Under the pieces are notes generated by a model. That model was not told the origin of the DNA. It worked only from the letters and a program-made list of their open reading frames with translations, and searched no databases. From assembly GCF_001270745.1 (NCBI RefSeq), contig NZ_KQ434752.1:103125-167124 (forward strand): a stretch of DNA of 64,000 bases, in the 5' to 3' direction. This document shows, in pieces, positions 1 through 11,569 of this stretch; within the stretch, counting starts at the first letter, position 1; each line of letters starts with the position of its first letter. A program made the position numbers and the translations under genes. The DNA is from Jiangella muralis (lineage in GTDB: Bacteria; Actinomycetota; Actinomycetes; Jiangellales; Jiangellaceae).

Positions 1-1122
1 CGGCGTCAGCAGCACGACGTGGTCGGCGCGGCGTCCGAGCAGGGCCGGCAGCCCGAGCCCGGCGACGGCCCGCTCGACGGCCGCCGTCAGCGCGTCGCCG
101 GCCGGCGCCGCCGGGGAGCCGATGACGACGGCGCGGTGCGGCGGGCCGAGGTCGTAGCCCACGGCCTCGGCCCGGGCCAGCACGCCGGTCTCGTCGACGC
201 CGTCGAGCAGGTCCTCGACGAGGTCGCGCCGCTGCTTCCCCTCCACTTCGGCCACCGCCTGGACGTGCGCCAGCTCGCCGGACAGCACCAGCGCGGCGTG
301 CGTCAGCGCGAACCGGTCGCGCTCGCCCGCCATCCGGCCCGGGTCGACCAGCGCGATCGTGCCGAGCACCTCCTGCCGCGGCTGCGCGGCCGCGACCAGG
401 CGGTCGCCGTCGCGGACCGGCAGCGGGCCGCGCAGGTCCGGCGCGCCGGCCTGCGCCGCGGGCGCCTCGGGCGGCTCGGCCAGGCCGGACCACGCGCGGG
501 CCTGCCCGGACGCATCCTCGATGACCACCGGCAGGCCGGTGATCGCGTGCAGCGCCTCGGCGATGGCGCGGATGCGGTCCTCGGTGGCGTCGACGGCGGC
601 ACGGGCCAGCGTCTCCTGAACGGCGACCTGCTGGCGCAGCTGCGCCTCGGCCCGGTGGAGGTCGCCGGTGGTCCGGCGCAGCCGGCGGCGCAGCGCGTCC
701 TGGCCGAGCGCGACGGCGGTGTAGCGGGCCAGGCTGGCGAGCAGGAACCGGTCGTCGGTGCTGGGCGGCCGGTCACCGCCGACCACGAGGTGGCCCTGCG
801 GGCCGTTCGCGGCGTGCATGGCGTACGCCCACGCCCAGCCGTGCCCCTTGGCGCCGACCCGGCCGCCGGCGGCGCGCAGGCCGCTGATCCCGGCGGCGGA
901 CGCGTCGCCCGCCTTGCGTGGGACGGCCACCACCTCGCACGCGGTCCAGGAGCGGACGGCGCCGCGGGCCAGCTCGACGATCTGCGCCGCCGGCCGCCCG
1001 TCGGCCATCAGCAACGACAGGGCCAGCAGCTCACGCAGCCGCGCTGGGCCGCGCCGGGCCGCCGAGGTTCCCACGACAGGCGGCTGCGGCGCCCCACCCC
1101 GAGCGCTGCCGCTGTGCGACAT
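1..1122 (-). CDS. PucR/CdaR-type transcriptional regulator, 3' part outside the window
   Basis: An open frame runs from an ATG at 1122 to the window edge without a stop (374 codons). The visible part starts with a disordered 20-residue stretch, then a GAF-like sensor region (about residues 25-150), a helix likely to form a coiled coil (LHRAEAQLRQQVAVQE), a second sensor-like region (about 170-290) and the start of the CdaR-like central domain (EVEGKQRRDLVEDLLDG). This order is typical of PucR-family regulators, whose HTH_30 DNA-binding domain sits at the C terminus and would lie off the window. The ligand is unknown. The gene is divergent from the GAF-ANTAR gene. The plus-strand frames over it are antisense shadows. 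Confidence 0.75.
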   Translation of the reverse strand, partial: MSHSGSARGGAPQPPVVGTSAARRGPARLRELLALSLLMADGRPAAQIVELARGAVRSWTACEVVAVPRKAGDASAAGISGLRAAGGRVGAKGHGWAWAYAMHAANGPQGHLVVGGDRPPSTDDRFLLASLARYTAVALGQDALRRRLRRTTGDLHRAEAQLRQQVAVQETLARAAVDATEDRIRAIAEALHAITGLPVVIEDASGQARAWSGLAEPPEAPAAQAGAPDLRGPLPVRDGDRLVAAAQPRQEVLGTIALVDPGRMAGERDRFALTHAALVLSGELAHVQAVAEVEGKQRRDLVEDLLDGVDETGVLARAEAVGYDLGPPHRAVVIGSPAAPAGDALTAAVERAVAGLGLPALLGRRADHVVLLTP

Positions 1123-1332
1123 CGTCCCAGTCTGCCCCGTCACGGGTCACATGTCAGGCCATTCGGCCGGGACACGCCCGGCAGACTGGTCCGTCCACCC
1201 CTCTCGACCTGCCAGGACGGTCCGCGCGGGCCCCTCTCGTCCCGTCAGGCCGAAGCCGTTTCCGCTGGTCGGTGACATCGTCGACAGCAGGACCAGCCGA
1301 TTTTCAGGTACGAGGCGACGGGGGCGGAGCCG

Positions 1333-2067
1333 ATGACCACGGACCAAGCGATGACCACGGGGCCCAAGACGGCCTGTGCCCTGCTGACCAGCAGCGGCAC
1401 GTTGCACGACTTCCTGACCGGCCTGGCCGGCAGCATCGCGCACGAACTGGGCGGCGGGGTGTCCTGCTCGGTGACGGTGCGGCGCGGGCCGCGACTGCCG
1501 GTGACGTCGGGCAGCAGCGACGCCGTCGCCGCGGCCCTGGAGGAGACGCAGTACATCACCCAGGAGGGGCCGACACTGCAGGCGGTCCAGACCGGCGAAC
1601 CGGTGACCGTGGAGTACCTGCCGGTCGACGTGCGCTGGCCGGAGCTGACGCTGCGCGGCGCCGCCGACGGCGTGGCGACGGTGTTCGCGGCGCCGGTCGA
1701 TGGCGACCTCGCGCCGCTCGGCGCCGTCACCGTCTACGCGCGGCGGGCGGAGGCGCTGGACGCCGCGGCCCGGGCCCGGACGGCGGAGCTGGCCGGTCGG
1801 CACGCCGACGCGTTGCACATCGCGCTGCGGATGTTCGAGTACGCGGCCCACGCCGAACACCTGCGCGTCGCGCTGACCTCGCGCTACGTCATCGACCAGG
1901 CGCTCGGGGTGCTGATGAGCAAGCACAGCTGCAACGCCCGTACGGCGTTCGAGGTGCTGCGCCGCCGCTCGCAGCGCGACAACGTCAAGCTGCGCAAGAT
2001 CGCCGCCGAGATCATCGTGTCCACGACGGGCGAGGCGCCGCTCCCGCCGGGGGCCCTCCCGCCGTAG
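1333..2067 (+). CDS. GAF and ANTAR domain protein (putative antiterminator)
   Basis: This 244-residue protein has an N-terminal GAF-like domain (about 20-160) and a C-terminal ANTAR domain (about 165-230; YVIDQALGVLMSKHSCNART followed by the LRRRSQ helix). ANTAR domains bind tandem RNA hairpins and act as transcription antiterminators, with the GAF domain presumed to sense a ligand. Such proteins are abundant in actinomycetes and mostly lack known targets. The start is chosen because GGCGGAG lies just upstream of the ATG; a second in-frame ATG lies six codons in. The gene is divergent from the PucR-type gene and 12 nt upstream of the phosphoesterase on the same strand, so the two may be co-transcribed. 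Confidence 0.85.
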   Translation: MTTDQAMTTGPKTACALLTSSGTLHDFLTGLAGSIAHELGGGVSCSVTVRRGPRLPVTSGSSDAVAAALEETQYITQEGPTLQAVQTGEPVTVEYLPVDVRWPELTLRGAADGVATVFAAPVDGDLAPLGAVTVYARRAEALDAAARARTAELAGRHADALHIALRMFEYAAHAEHLRVALTSRYVIDQALGVLMSKHSCNARTAFEVLRRRSQRDNVKLRKIAAEIIVSTTGEAPLPPGALPP

Positions 2068-2079
2068 GATCGGCGGGCG

Positions 2080-2829
2080 ATGATCCTTGCCCACGCCAGT
2101 GACCCCCACGTCGGCAGCGTGCACGACGCCGCGCTCGCCGCGGTGTTCGCGGCGCTGCCCGCCGCGCTCGGCTCCGTCCTGCCCGCGCCCGACCTGCTGC
2201 TGCTCACCGGCGACCTCACCGACCACGGCACCGCCGTCGAGTACCGGCGGCTGGGCGCGCTGCTCGAGCCACTCGGGGTGCGCTGCCTGGTGGTCGCCGG
2301 CAACCACGACGATCCCGCGGTGCTGCGCGCCGAGCTGCCGCAGCTGCTGGGCGTCCCCGCCGACGCCGCCGGGTCACCGGCCGCCTGGACCGAGACCGCC
2401 GGCGGCGTCCTGCTGATCGGCCTGGACAGCTCGTCCGGCACGCTCGGCGAGGCGCAGCTGGCCTGGCTGGACGGCGTGCTGGCGGCGTCCACCGGGCCGG
2501 CGCTGGTCGTGCTGCACCACCCGCCGTTCCGCACCGGGCTGGCCCAGCTCGACACCGAGTGGCCGCTCACCGACGCGGCCGCCCTGCGCGCCGTCGTGGC
2601 CCGGCACCCGTCCGTCGCCGCCGTCCTGTGCGGGCACGACCACCGGCACATCGCGACGCGGCTCGACGGCGCCGTGCCGATGGTGTCGGCGCCGGCGCTG
2701 TCATGGCGGCCGCACCTGGACCTGCGCCCGGACGTCCCGCTGACCCCGTCCGCCGAGCCCGCCGCCCTCCTCGTCCACGTCGTCGACGAGCTCGGGTTGC
2801 GCACCCACCACCTCGCCCTGAGCGGCTGA
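2080..2829 (+). CDS. Metallophosphoesterase (calcineurin-like, CpdA/Icc type)
   Basis: The 249-residue protein carries all the metal-binding blocks of the calcineurin-like phosphoesterase fold: D-x-H in ASDPHVG near residue 10, GDLTDHG near 45, GNHDD near 73, LHHPP near 147 and GHDHRH near 187. Length and motif order fit class III cyclic-nucleotide or other small phosphodiester hydrolases; the substrate cannot be told from sequence. No signal peptide is seen, so it is probably cytoplasmic. Its TGA is directly followed by the TCA of the convergent ppk2 gene with no spacing (TGATCA at 2827-2832), so no separate terminator fits between them. Confidence 0.88.
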   Translation: MILAHASDPHVGSVHDAALAAVFAALPAALGSVLPAPDLLLLTGDLTDHGTAVEYRRLGALLEPLGVRCLVVAGNHDDPAVLRAELPQLLGVPADAAGSPAAWTETAGGVLLIGLDSSSGTLGEAQLAWLDGVLAASTGPALVVLHHPPFRTGLAQLDTEWPLTDAAALRAVVARHPSVAAVLCGHDHRHIATRLDGAVPMVSAPALSWRPHLDLRPDVPLTPSAEPAALLVHVVDELGLRTHHLALSG

Positions 2830-3741
2830 TCAGCCGACCATCTCGGCCTCGAGGAGCCGGCGAGCGCGGAGGTTGGCCTCGTGGTCTGCGGCGGAGACGA
2901 CCGGCCACTGCAGGTCGAGCCCCTGGATGGCCTCCAGGATGACGGCCGCGACCAGGGCCTGGGTGACGCTCTTCTGGTCGGCCGGCACCACGTACCAGGG
3001 CGCCCACGCCGTCGACGTCGCGGACAGCGCCGCCTCGTAGGCGGCCTGGTAGTCGTCCCACAGCGCCCGTTCGGCGACGTCGGCGGCGTTGAACTTCCAC
3101 TGCTTGTCCGGGTTGTCGAGGCGGGCCATGAACCGCCGGTGCTGCTCGTCCTTGGAGACCTGCAGGAAGAACTTGACGATCTTGGTGCCGTTGCGGTCCA
3201 GGTGCCGCTCGAAGGCGTTGATGTCCTCGTGGCGCGCGGCCCAGAAGGCCGGCCCGCGGCCGCCCGCCGGCAGCTTCTGCGCGTCCAGCCACTCCGGGTG
3301 CACCCGCAGCGCGATGACCTCCTCGTAGTGCGACCGGTTGAAGATCCCGATCCGGCCGCGCTCGGGCGCCGCCTTCGCGATGCGCCACAGGTAGGTGTGG
3401 TCCAGCTCCTCGGCCGACGGCTTGCGGAACCCGACGACGTCCACGCCCTGCGGGTTGACGCCGGACATGACGTGCTCGATCGCCGAGTCCTTGCCGGCGG
3501 CGTCCATCGCCTGGAAGACCACCAGCAGCGCGTACCGGTCGCTGGCCCAGAGCAGCTCCTGCGCGTCGGACAGCGCGGACACGCCCTCCCTCAGCAACTC
3601 GCGCGCGGTCGTGTCGAGCTCCGGCGCCGTCAGCGCGCCCAGCTCGCCGCCGGCCGACCAGCAGGTGTCGCGTCCGGCCAGGTGCGCCGGCGTGCCCGGC
3701 CGCACGCGTAACCCGTCGACGATCCGGCTGCGTCTGTCCAT
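2830..3741 (-). CDS. ppk2: Polyphosphate kinase 2 family protein
   Basis: PPK2 enzymes move phosphate between polyphosphate and nucleotides in the cytoplasm. The 303-residue protein has the PPK2 Walker A (FQAMDAAGKDSA, about residue 75), the Walker B-like region (GIFNRSHYEEV, about 140) and the lid and C-terminal block (HLDRNGTKIVKFFLQVSKDE, about 185). The single-domain length and the motif HVMSGVNPQG resemble class III (AMP/ADP-phosphorylating) members, but class is not certain. The ATG at 3741 is used because the P-type ATPase stop lies only 5 nt upstream; the frame reads on further without meaning. It is last in an operon with the ATPase and a DUF7144 membrane protein. Confidence 0.88.
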   Translation of the reverse strand: MDRRSRIVDGLRVRPGTPAHLAGRDTCWSAGGELGALTAPELDTTARELLREGVSALSDAQELLWASDRYALLVVFQAMDAAGKDSAIEHVMSGVNPQGVDVVGFRKPSAEELDHTYLWRIAKAAPERGRIGIFNRSHYEEVIALRVHPEWLDAQKLPAGGRGPAFWAARHEDINAFERHLDRNGTKIVKFFLQVSKDEQHRRFMARLDNPDKQWKFNAADVAERALWDDYQAAYEAALSATSTAWAPWYVVPADQKSVTQALVAAVILEAIQGLDLQWPVVSAADHEANLRARRLLEAEMVG

Positions 3742-3746
3742 CGTCC

Positions 3747-6457
<2,711 letters not shown>

Positions 6458-6461
<4 letters not shown>

Positions 6462-6868
6462 GGCGCGAAGATGCCGGAGCGGACGATCGCCCACATCGAG
6501 AACACGCACAGCGCGATGACGATCATCGACCAGACCGGATAGTGCGGCAGGAAGAGGAAGTTCGAGATCGCCGACAGCCCGGCCAGCGCCATCGCCGCAC
6601 CGGCCGCGACCCGGCTGCCGCCGTACAGCGCGAACCCCGCGATCATCAGCAGGAGCGCGAGCACCAGGTGGATCCAGGCCCACGCCCCGACGCTGATGTC
6701 GTACGCGTACGCGGGCACGTCGGCGTAGAAGTTCTCGTCGATGAGCGCGGTCAGCCCTTCCAGCGACTGGAACACGCCGAGCAGGATCATCATCGTCGCG
6801 GCGAACATCACTCCGGTCTCGGCCCACGAGTCCGTGCGCGACCTCTGCGGCTCGAATGTGCTGGTCAT
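6458..6868 (-). CDS. DUF7144-type four-helix membrane protein
   Basis: This 136-residue protein has four predicted membrane helices, starting near residues 18, 58, 85 and 110, with the motif GVFQSLEGLTAL after helix 1. It matches the actinobacterial DUF7144 family as I recall it; the function is unknown. The start is set by a strong GGGGGGAGG ribosome site 5-6 nt before the ATG at 6868. The stop overlaps the ATPase start by four bases, so the two are translationally coupled. It is first in the DUF7144-ATPase-ppk2 operon, divergent from the ycaQ-like gene with about 100 bp between. Confidence 0.8.
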
Positions 6869-6965
6869 GACGCCTCCCCCCAGGTTCGTCGGGCTCATGG
6901 TCCACCCGCGGCGGGTGCGGGGCCTCACCCGCGCGGGGTGAGCCCCACCGTCTAGCGTGGGCGCC

Positions 6966-8060
6966 GTGACGGTGCACGAGCTGACCCGGGCCGAGGCCCG
7001 GCGCATCGCCGTCCGCGCACAGCTCCTCGACGCCGACCGGCCGGACGATCTGGACGATGTCGTGCGGGGGCTGACGGCGCTCGTCCACGACCCGGCGTCG
7101 GCCGTGGCGCCCGCCGCCGACCTCGTCGTGTGGAGCCGCCTCGGGCCGGAGTACGACCCGTCGGAGCTGGCCACGGCGCTGGCGGAGCAGCGGCTGGTCG
7201 AGCTGCGCGGCGTCATCCGCCCGATCGAGGACGTCGCGCTCTATCGCGCCGAGATGGCCGCCTGGGACCGGCCCGAGCCCGGTGAGCCGGCCTGGCGGGA
7301 GCGGCAGCGCGCCTGGGTGCACGACAACGAGGGGTTCCGCCTCGACCTCCTCGAGCGGCTGCGCGCCGACGGGCCGCTGCGCTCGCGCGACCTCCCGGAC
7401 ACGTCCGTGCGGCCGTGGCGGTCGTCCGGCTGGACGAACAGCCGCAACGTGCGGCAACTGCTGGCGTTCCTGGTGCAACGCGGCGAGGTCGCCCTGCACG
7501 GCCGCGAGAACGGCGACCCGCTCTGGGACCTCGCCGAACGCGTCTACCCCGACGACGTCGTCCCGGCGGCGCAGGCGCTGTGCCGCCGCGACGAGCGGCG
7601 GCTGCGCTCGCTCGGGCTGGTCCGTCCGGCGGCGTTGGAGTCACCGGGCGAACCGGCCGGCGAGCCCGCGGTCGTCGACGGCGTCCGGGGCGCCTGGCGG
7701 GTCGATCCCGCCCAGCTCGGCCGGCCGTTCGCCGGGCGGACGGCGCTGCTGTCGCCGTTCGACCGCCTCGTCTACGACCGCAAGCGCATGGCCGACCTGT
7801 TCGAGTTCGACTACCAGCTGGAGATGTTCAAGCCCGTCGGCCAGCGGCGGTGGGGCTACTTCGCGCTGCCCGTGCTGCACGGCGACCGGCTGGTCGGCAA
7901 GGTGGACGCGACGGCGGACCGCCGGGCCGGCGCGCTGCGGGTGGACGCCGTCCACGAGGACGTTCCCTTCACCCTCGCGACGGCCGCCGCCGTCGACCAC
8001 GAGATCGACGACCTCGCCCGCTGGCTCCGGCTGGTCCCCGTCCGCCGGGACCGGCGCTAG
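6966..8060 (+). CDS. ycaQ: YcaQ/AlkX-type winged-helix DNA glycosylase family protein
   Basis: The 364-residue protein fits the winged-helix family PF06224, whose members include E. coli YcaQ, a glycosylase that unhooks interstrand crosslinks. Visible family blocks are the N-terminal ARRIAVRAQLLD segment, where the catalytic Q-x-D or Q-x-Q motif lies (QLLD here), two winged-helix repeats (LRSRDLPDTSVRPW, LLAFLVQRGEVALHG) and the C-terminal LLSPFDRLVYDRKRMADLFEF block. Two in-frame GTG codons (6957 and 6966) could start it. There is no ribosome site, and TAGCGT at 6953-6958 sits seven bases before 6966, so a leaderless start at 6966 is preferred. Crosslink repair itself is inferred. Confidence 0.85.
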   Translation: MTVHELTRAEARRIAVRAQLLDADRPDDLDDVVRGLTALVHDPASAVAPAADLVVWSRLGPEYDPSELATALAEQRLVELRGVIRPIEDVALYRAEMAAWDRPEPGEPAWRERQRAWVHDNEGFRLDLLERLRADGPLRSRDLPDTSVRPWRSSGWTNSRNVRQLLAFLVQRGEVALHGRENGDPLWDLAERVYPDDVVPAAQALCRRDERRLRSLGLVRPAALESPGEPAGEPAVVDGVRGAWRVDPAQLGRPFAGRTALLSPFDRLVYDRKRMADLFEFDYQLEMFKPVGQRRWGYFALPVLHGDRLVGKVDATADRRAGALRVDAVHEDVPFTLATAAAVDHEIDDLARWLRLVPVRRDRR

Positions 8061-8101
8061 CTGAACGAGTCCTCGTGATCTACGCAGCCTGGCGGTTCCG
8101 T

Positions 8102-8160
8102 GCCGTTCGCCGTGGTCCGCACGTTGGCCGTCCCCCTGCCGCCCATTCTCTCAGCCGCGT
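8102..8160 (-). repeat. Repeat module R1, copy a
   Basis: Read on the minus strand it carries the core GCGGCTGAGAGAATGGGC followed by a run of G, then GACGGCCAACGTGCGGACC. Copies b (8672-8745), c (30471-30526) and d (30645-30700) share this core. Copies a and b face each other 510 bp apart, like terminal inverted repeats. Confidence 0.75.
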
Positions 8161-8248
8161 GACCGCGCCTCAAGTCCGCCCAAGGGGGGGTCGCTTCGCG
8201 ACGACGGGGCGTACTTGACCCGCGGTCCCGCGGCCAAGAACGGGCACC

Positions 8249-8276
8249 TATCAGGGGGACGGGGAAAGACTGGGCA
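8249..8276 (+). repeat. Repeat module R2, copy a (short)
   Basis: Carries TATCAGGGGGACGGGG, the start of module R2 also seen at 8470-8575 (minus strand) and 30530-30630. Only the first 25-30 bases match in this copy. Confidence 0.6.
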
Positions 8277-8303
8277 CACCTCACTTCACCCGCGCCGGGA
8301 GCA

Positions 8304-8369
8304 CCTCACCCGCGCCAGCACCGCATGGCCGCCGATGACGACCGTCATCCGGTGCTACGGCGGGTGAGG
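8304..8369. repeat. Imperfect hairpin within the repeat region
   Basis: Arms CCTCACCCGC (8304-8313) and GCGGGTGAGG (8360-8369), with an inner pair AGCACCG (8317-8323) and CGGTGCT (8350-8356). It could be a transcribed structure or part of a mobile repeat. Confidence 0.6.
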
Positions 8370-8469
8370 CGCTCCCCACGCGAGTGACGTCGACGATCTG
8401 GGCCGTCTTCGATAGCCAGAATCGTCCAACGGCGCCCGGAACACGACTCCCGCCATCGAAGACGGCTCC

Positions 8470-8575
8470 GGGAGTCGAGGACGACCGAACGGTGCACCGG
8501 CAGGAACAGCGAACGCCAGCCAGGCGAACGGTGCGCGGCGCGGGCTCTGCCCGCACTTCCCCCGTCCCCCTGATA
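8470..8575 (-). repeat. Repeat module R2, copy b (long)
   Basis: Read on the minus strand: TATCAGGGGGACGGGGGAAG, then TGCGGGCA, a GC-rich middle, GTTCCTGCCGG, GCACCGTT and GTCCTCGACTCCC. The same order of blocks appears on the plus strand at 30530-30630, so the match covers about 100 bp. Confidence 0.72.
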
Positions 8576-8671
8576 ACTGCCCGCACTTAGACCGCGCGCG
8601 TGCGGGTCAAGTCCAAGCCCCCAAGCCCAGCGAACGCCGACCACAGCGGCGCGGACTTGAGGCGCACGCGC

Positions 8672-8745
8672 GCGGCTAAGAAAATGGGCAGCAGGGGGAC
8701 GGCCCACGTGGCCATGACGGCCAACCGCCGCACGACGGCGAACCG
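8672..8745 (+). repeat. Repeat module R1, copy b
   Basis: Core GCGGCTAAGAAAATGGGC, then CAGGGGGACGGCCCACGTG, and a tail ending in CGACGGCGAACCG. It is inverted relative to copy a, so the pair bounds a segment of about 640 bp. Confidence 0.72.
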
Positions 8746-9053
8746 TTACACGATCCCCACCCCACCGTGTGGATTCGCTGCGCCAGGTGGGGCGGATCAC
8801 TGTTCCCCTGACAACAGCAACGCCACCCGCCACGCACAGTGATCCCACCCAATGGCGCACCAGGGGGCGCACAGTCGCCGCCGCTCAACGATGCCGAGAT
8901 CGACGTGAGATCGCTGCGGAAACGACGCGGCATCACTGTCGCGGACACGACAGTGTTTCACCTCGTCACGCAGCGACCCCACACCGTTGCGCCGGCCGGC
9001 AAGGCGCCGCCACCGGGCTACATCCATGTCACGTCGCGTCGCCGAAAGCGAAG

Positions 9054-9797
9054 TTAGAGGTCGAGGAGGCCGGGCTGCGCCGGGACCGCCTCGGCCACCA
9101 GGCCGGCGTGGTTGTTGCGGACGTTCCCGACCTCGGGCCCGACCGGCCGGGCGGTCAGCGCCGCACCGGCCCGGGCCGCTGCCGAGCGGGCGAGGTCGAG
9201 CAGGGCCGCCGCTTCCTCGTTGCGGCGGTCCAGCCAGTCCGGGATCTCCGCCGCCGTCAGCAGCACCGGCATGCGGTCGTGGATGTGCGCCAGTTCCGGC
9301 ACCGGCGTCGTGGTGAGGACGCTGGCCGACAGCACCCAGCGGTCCGGGTGGTCGGCGGGGACGGACGGGTCGGGCCACCATTCGAACACGCCGGCCATCG
9401 CGAGCAGGCCGGCGTCGCCGTGGATGAAGTAGGGCTGTTTCGCGCGGCCGGGGCCCCGCTGCCATTCGTAGTAGCCGCGGGCCGGGAGGACGCAGCGGCG
9501 CCGCGCGATCGGGCCGCGGAAGGCCGGCTTGTCCGCGACGGTCTCGATGCGGGCGTTGATCATCGGGGCGCCGCCGCGGGCGTCCTTCGCCCACGATGGG
9601 ATCAGCCCCCAGCGCGCGGCGTGCAGCTGCCGGGTCCGCTCCGGCGGCTCGTCGGTGCGTTCCAGCACGACGGGGACGCGGTCAGTGGGCGCCACGTTGT
9701 ACGAGGCCATCAGCTCGAGCACCGCGCCTGACGCGATGGCGTCGAACTCCGCCGCGAGGTCGTCCATCGACGCGTCAGCCACGTACCGTCCGCACAC
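9054..9797 (-). CDS. SRAP family protein (HMCES/YedK-like abasic-site DNA-protein crosslinker)
   Basis: SRAP proteins bind abasic sites in single-stranded DNA and form a crosslink through Cys2. The GTG at 9797 is chosen because it yields Met-Cys-Gly-Arg-Tyr, placing the invariant catalytic Cys at position 2; the longer frame with an ATG-like start would bury it. Other family blocks are SYNVAPTDRVPVV with the catalytic Asn (about residue 32), ARWGLIPSWAKD (about 63), NARIETVADKPAFRG (about 81), GYYEWQR with the Glu (about 107) and HDRMPVLL (about 163). At 247 residues it is the usual length. The start overlaps the 3' end of the truncated secDF by 23 nt. Confidence 0.92.
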   Translation of the reverse strand: MCGRYVADASMDDLAAEFDAIASGAVLELMASYNVAPTDRVPVVLERTDEPPERTRQLHAARWGLIPSWAKDARGGAPMINARIETVADKPAFRGPIARRRCVLPARGYYEWQRGPGRAKQPYFIHGDAGLLAMAGVFEWWPDPSVPADHPDRWVLSASVLTTTPVPELAHIHDRMPVLLTAAEIPDWLDRRNEEAAALLDLARSAAARAGAALTARPVGPEVGNVRNNHAGLVAEAVPAQPGLLDL

Positions 9798-11569
9798 GCC
9801 CCGATTGTCCCTCACCGCGACCGGCGACGGCCACGGACCCGCCGGGCCGGCGCCGCTCCCAGCGGACCAGCAGCGGCACCGCGATGAAGATGGACGAGTA
9901 GGTGCCGGCCAGGATGCCGACGAACAGCGCCAGCGCGAGATCCTCCAGCGTCTGCGCCCCGACGGTGACGGCGCCGGCGATCAGCATCCCGGCCACCGGG
10001 AGCAGCGCGATCAGCGACGTCGACACCGAGCGGAGCAGCGTCTGGTCGACCGCCCGGCTCGCCGCCTGCGCGTACGTGACGCCGCGGGCGCGGTGCCCGG
10101 TGTTCTCGCGCACCTTGTCGAACACGACGACGGTGTCGTACAGCGAGTAGCCGAGGATGGTCAGCACGCCGACCACGGTGGCCGGGGTGACGGTCAGCCC
10201 GGCCAGCGCGTACACGCCGACGGTGATGGCGAGGTCGTGCAGCAGCGCGGCGAACGCGGCCAGCGCCACGACCGCCTTCCGGGTGACGTCGTGGCCCCAG
10301 CTCGGCCCGATGACGTCGGTGGTGACGTCGTCCGCGGACACCCCGGCGGCCTGCGCGACGGTGTCCTGCAGCTCGGCGGCGCGGTCCGCGTCGGACGTCC
10401 CGACCTCGACGACGATGCTGCCGTCGCCGAGCTGGCGCACCTGGGCGCTGTCGACGCCGTCGGCGGCCAACGCGTCCTCCACCTGGCCGACGGTGGCCGA
10501 GCCGCCGTGCGTCTGGATGATCGCGCCGCCCTCGAACTCGACGCCGAGCTGCAGGCCACGGACGGACAGGCCGGCCACGGCGAGGACGAGCACCACGCCG
10601 CTGAGGGCGAACCAGCGGCGGGACCGCCGCACGACGTCGATGCTCGCCTCGCCGCGGTGCAGCCGGGCGCCCAGCGAGGCCTGGCTCGCGTCCAGGCCGG
10701 ACCAGCGGCCGCGCAGCCACCAGCCACGCACCGCGTACGCGACCACCGGCCGGGTGAACAGGAAGACCGCCGTCAGGTCGATCAGCGTCGCCAGGCCGAG
10801 CGCGAAGGCGAAGCCGCGCACCTGGTCCGCCGACAGCAGGTACAGCACGGCCGCGGACAGGAACGACACGGTGTCGGCGACGAGGATGGTGCGCCGCGCC
10901 CGCCGCCAGCCGTACTCGACCGCCGACCGGGTGGTGCGGCCGTCGCGGCCCTCGTCGCGGACACGATCGAAGAACACCACGAACGAGTCGGCCGTGATGC
11001 CGACCGCGACGATCAGGCCGGCGATCCCGGCCAGCGACAGCCGGTAGTTGACCTGCGCGCCGAGCAGCGACACCGCCGCGTAGGAGCAGCCGGCCGCGAG
11101 CAGCAGGCTGGCGACGGCGATGACGCCGAGCCGCCGGTAGTAGGCCAGGCAGTACAGCGCGACCAGCCCGAGCCCGATCGCCCCGGCCACCAGCCCGGCG
11201 TGCAACTGTGTGGCGCCCAGCGTCGGCGAGATCGTGCTGACCTGGCTCTTCTCGAACGCCAGCGGCAGCGAGCCGTAGCTGAGCACGTGTGCGAGGTCGG
11301 TCGCCTCCTGCTTGGTGAACGTGCCGGTGATCTGCGCCCGCCCGCCGCTGATGACGTCGACGATGCGCGGCGACGACACCACCAGCCCGTCCAGCACGAT
11401 GGCGATCTCGTTCTTCAGCGCCGGCTGGTCCACGACCGCCTTCGTGGCGTCGGCGAACTGCTGCTGTCCGGTGTGGTCGAACTTCAGGTCCACCTGCCAG
11501 CCGCCCGCTCCCCCGGCCGGGACCCCCGCCTGGGCGGCGGACAGGTCGGTGCCCTCGACGACGGCCGGG
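9775..11569 (-). pseudogene. secDF: SecDF-type protein translocase, 5'-truncated
   Basis: About 590 residues of a fused SecD-SecF are readable: the end of the SecD periplasmic part (VVEGTDLSAAQAG, GGWQVDLKFDHTG), the SecD membrane block (GITADSFVVFFDRVRDEG) and a full SecF half (ITVGVYALAGL, LGYSLYDTVVVFDKVREN). The first membrane helix and most of the first periplasmic domain are missing. Upstream of about 11569 the frame runs antisense through a histidine-kinase gene, so the residues there are not SecD. No credible start exists at the break. It is probably a non-functional second copy, with the housekeeping secD and secF elsewhere; that part is inference. Confidence 0.8.

Larger units (their letters stand above)
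8061..9053. other. Gene-free stretch made of mosaic repeats and hairpins
   Basis: About 1 kb without a supportable gene. It contains two inverted copies of module R1 (8102-8160 and 8672-8745), two copies of module R2 (8249-8276 and 8470-8575), a hairpin at 8304-8369, a 12-bp perfect inverted repeat (GCCGTCTTCGAT at 8402-8413, ATCGAAGACGGC at 8455-8466), a GGATCACTG/CAGTGATCC pair around 8784-8845, and a small hairpin at 8934-8955. Open frames here show no family resemblance. The R1 and R2 modules recur at 30.47-30.70 kb, so the stretch is probably an assembly of small non-autonomous elements. Confidence 0.7.

Noticed and set aside
8061-9053. CRISPR array
   Set aside because: Repeats are few, inverted and unevenly spaced, with no cas genes in the window.
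8839-9057. Short plus-strand frame in the repeat region
   Set aside because: No ribosome site, no family resemblance, and it runs through hairpin sequences.
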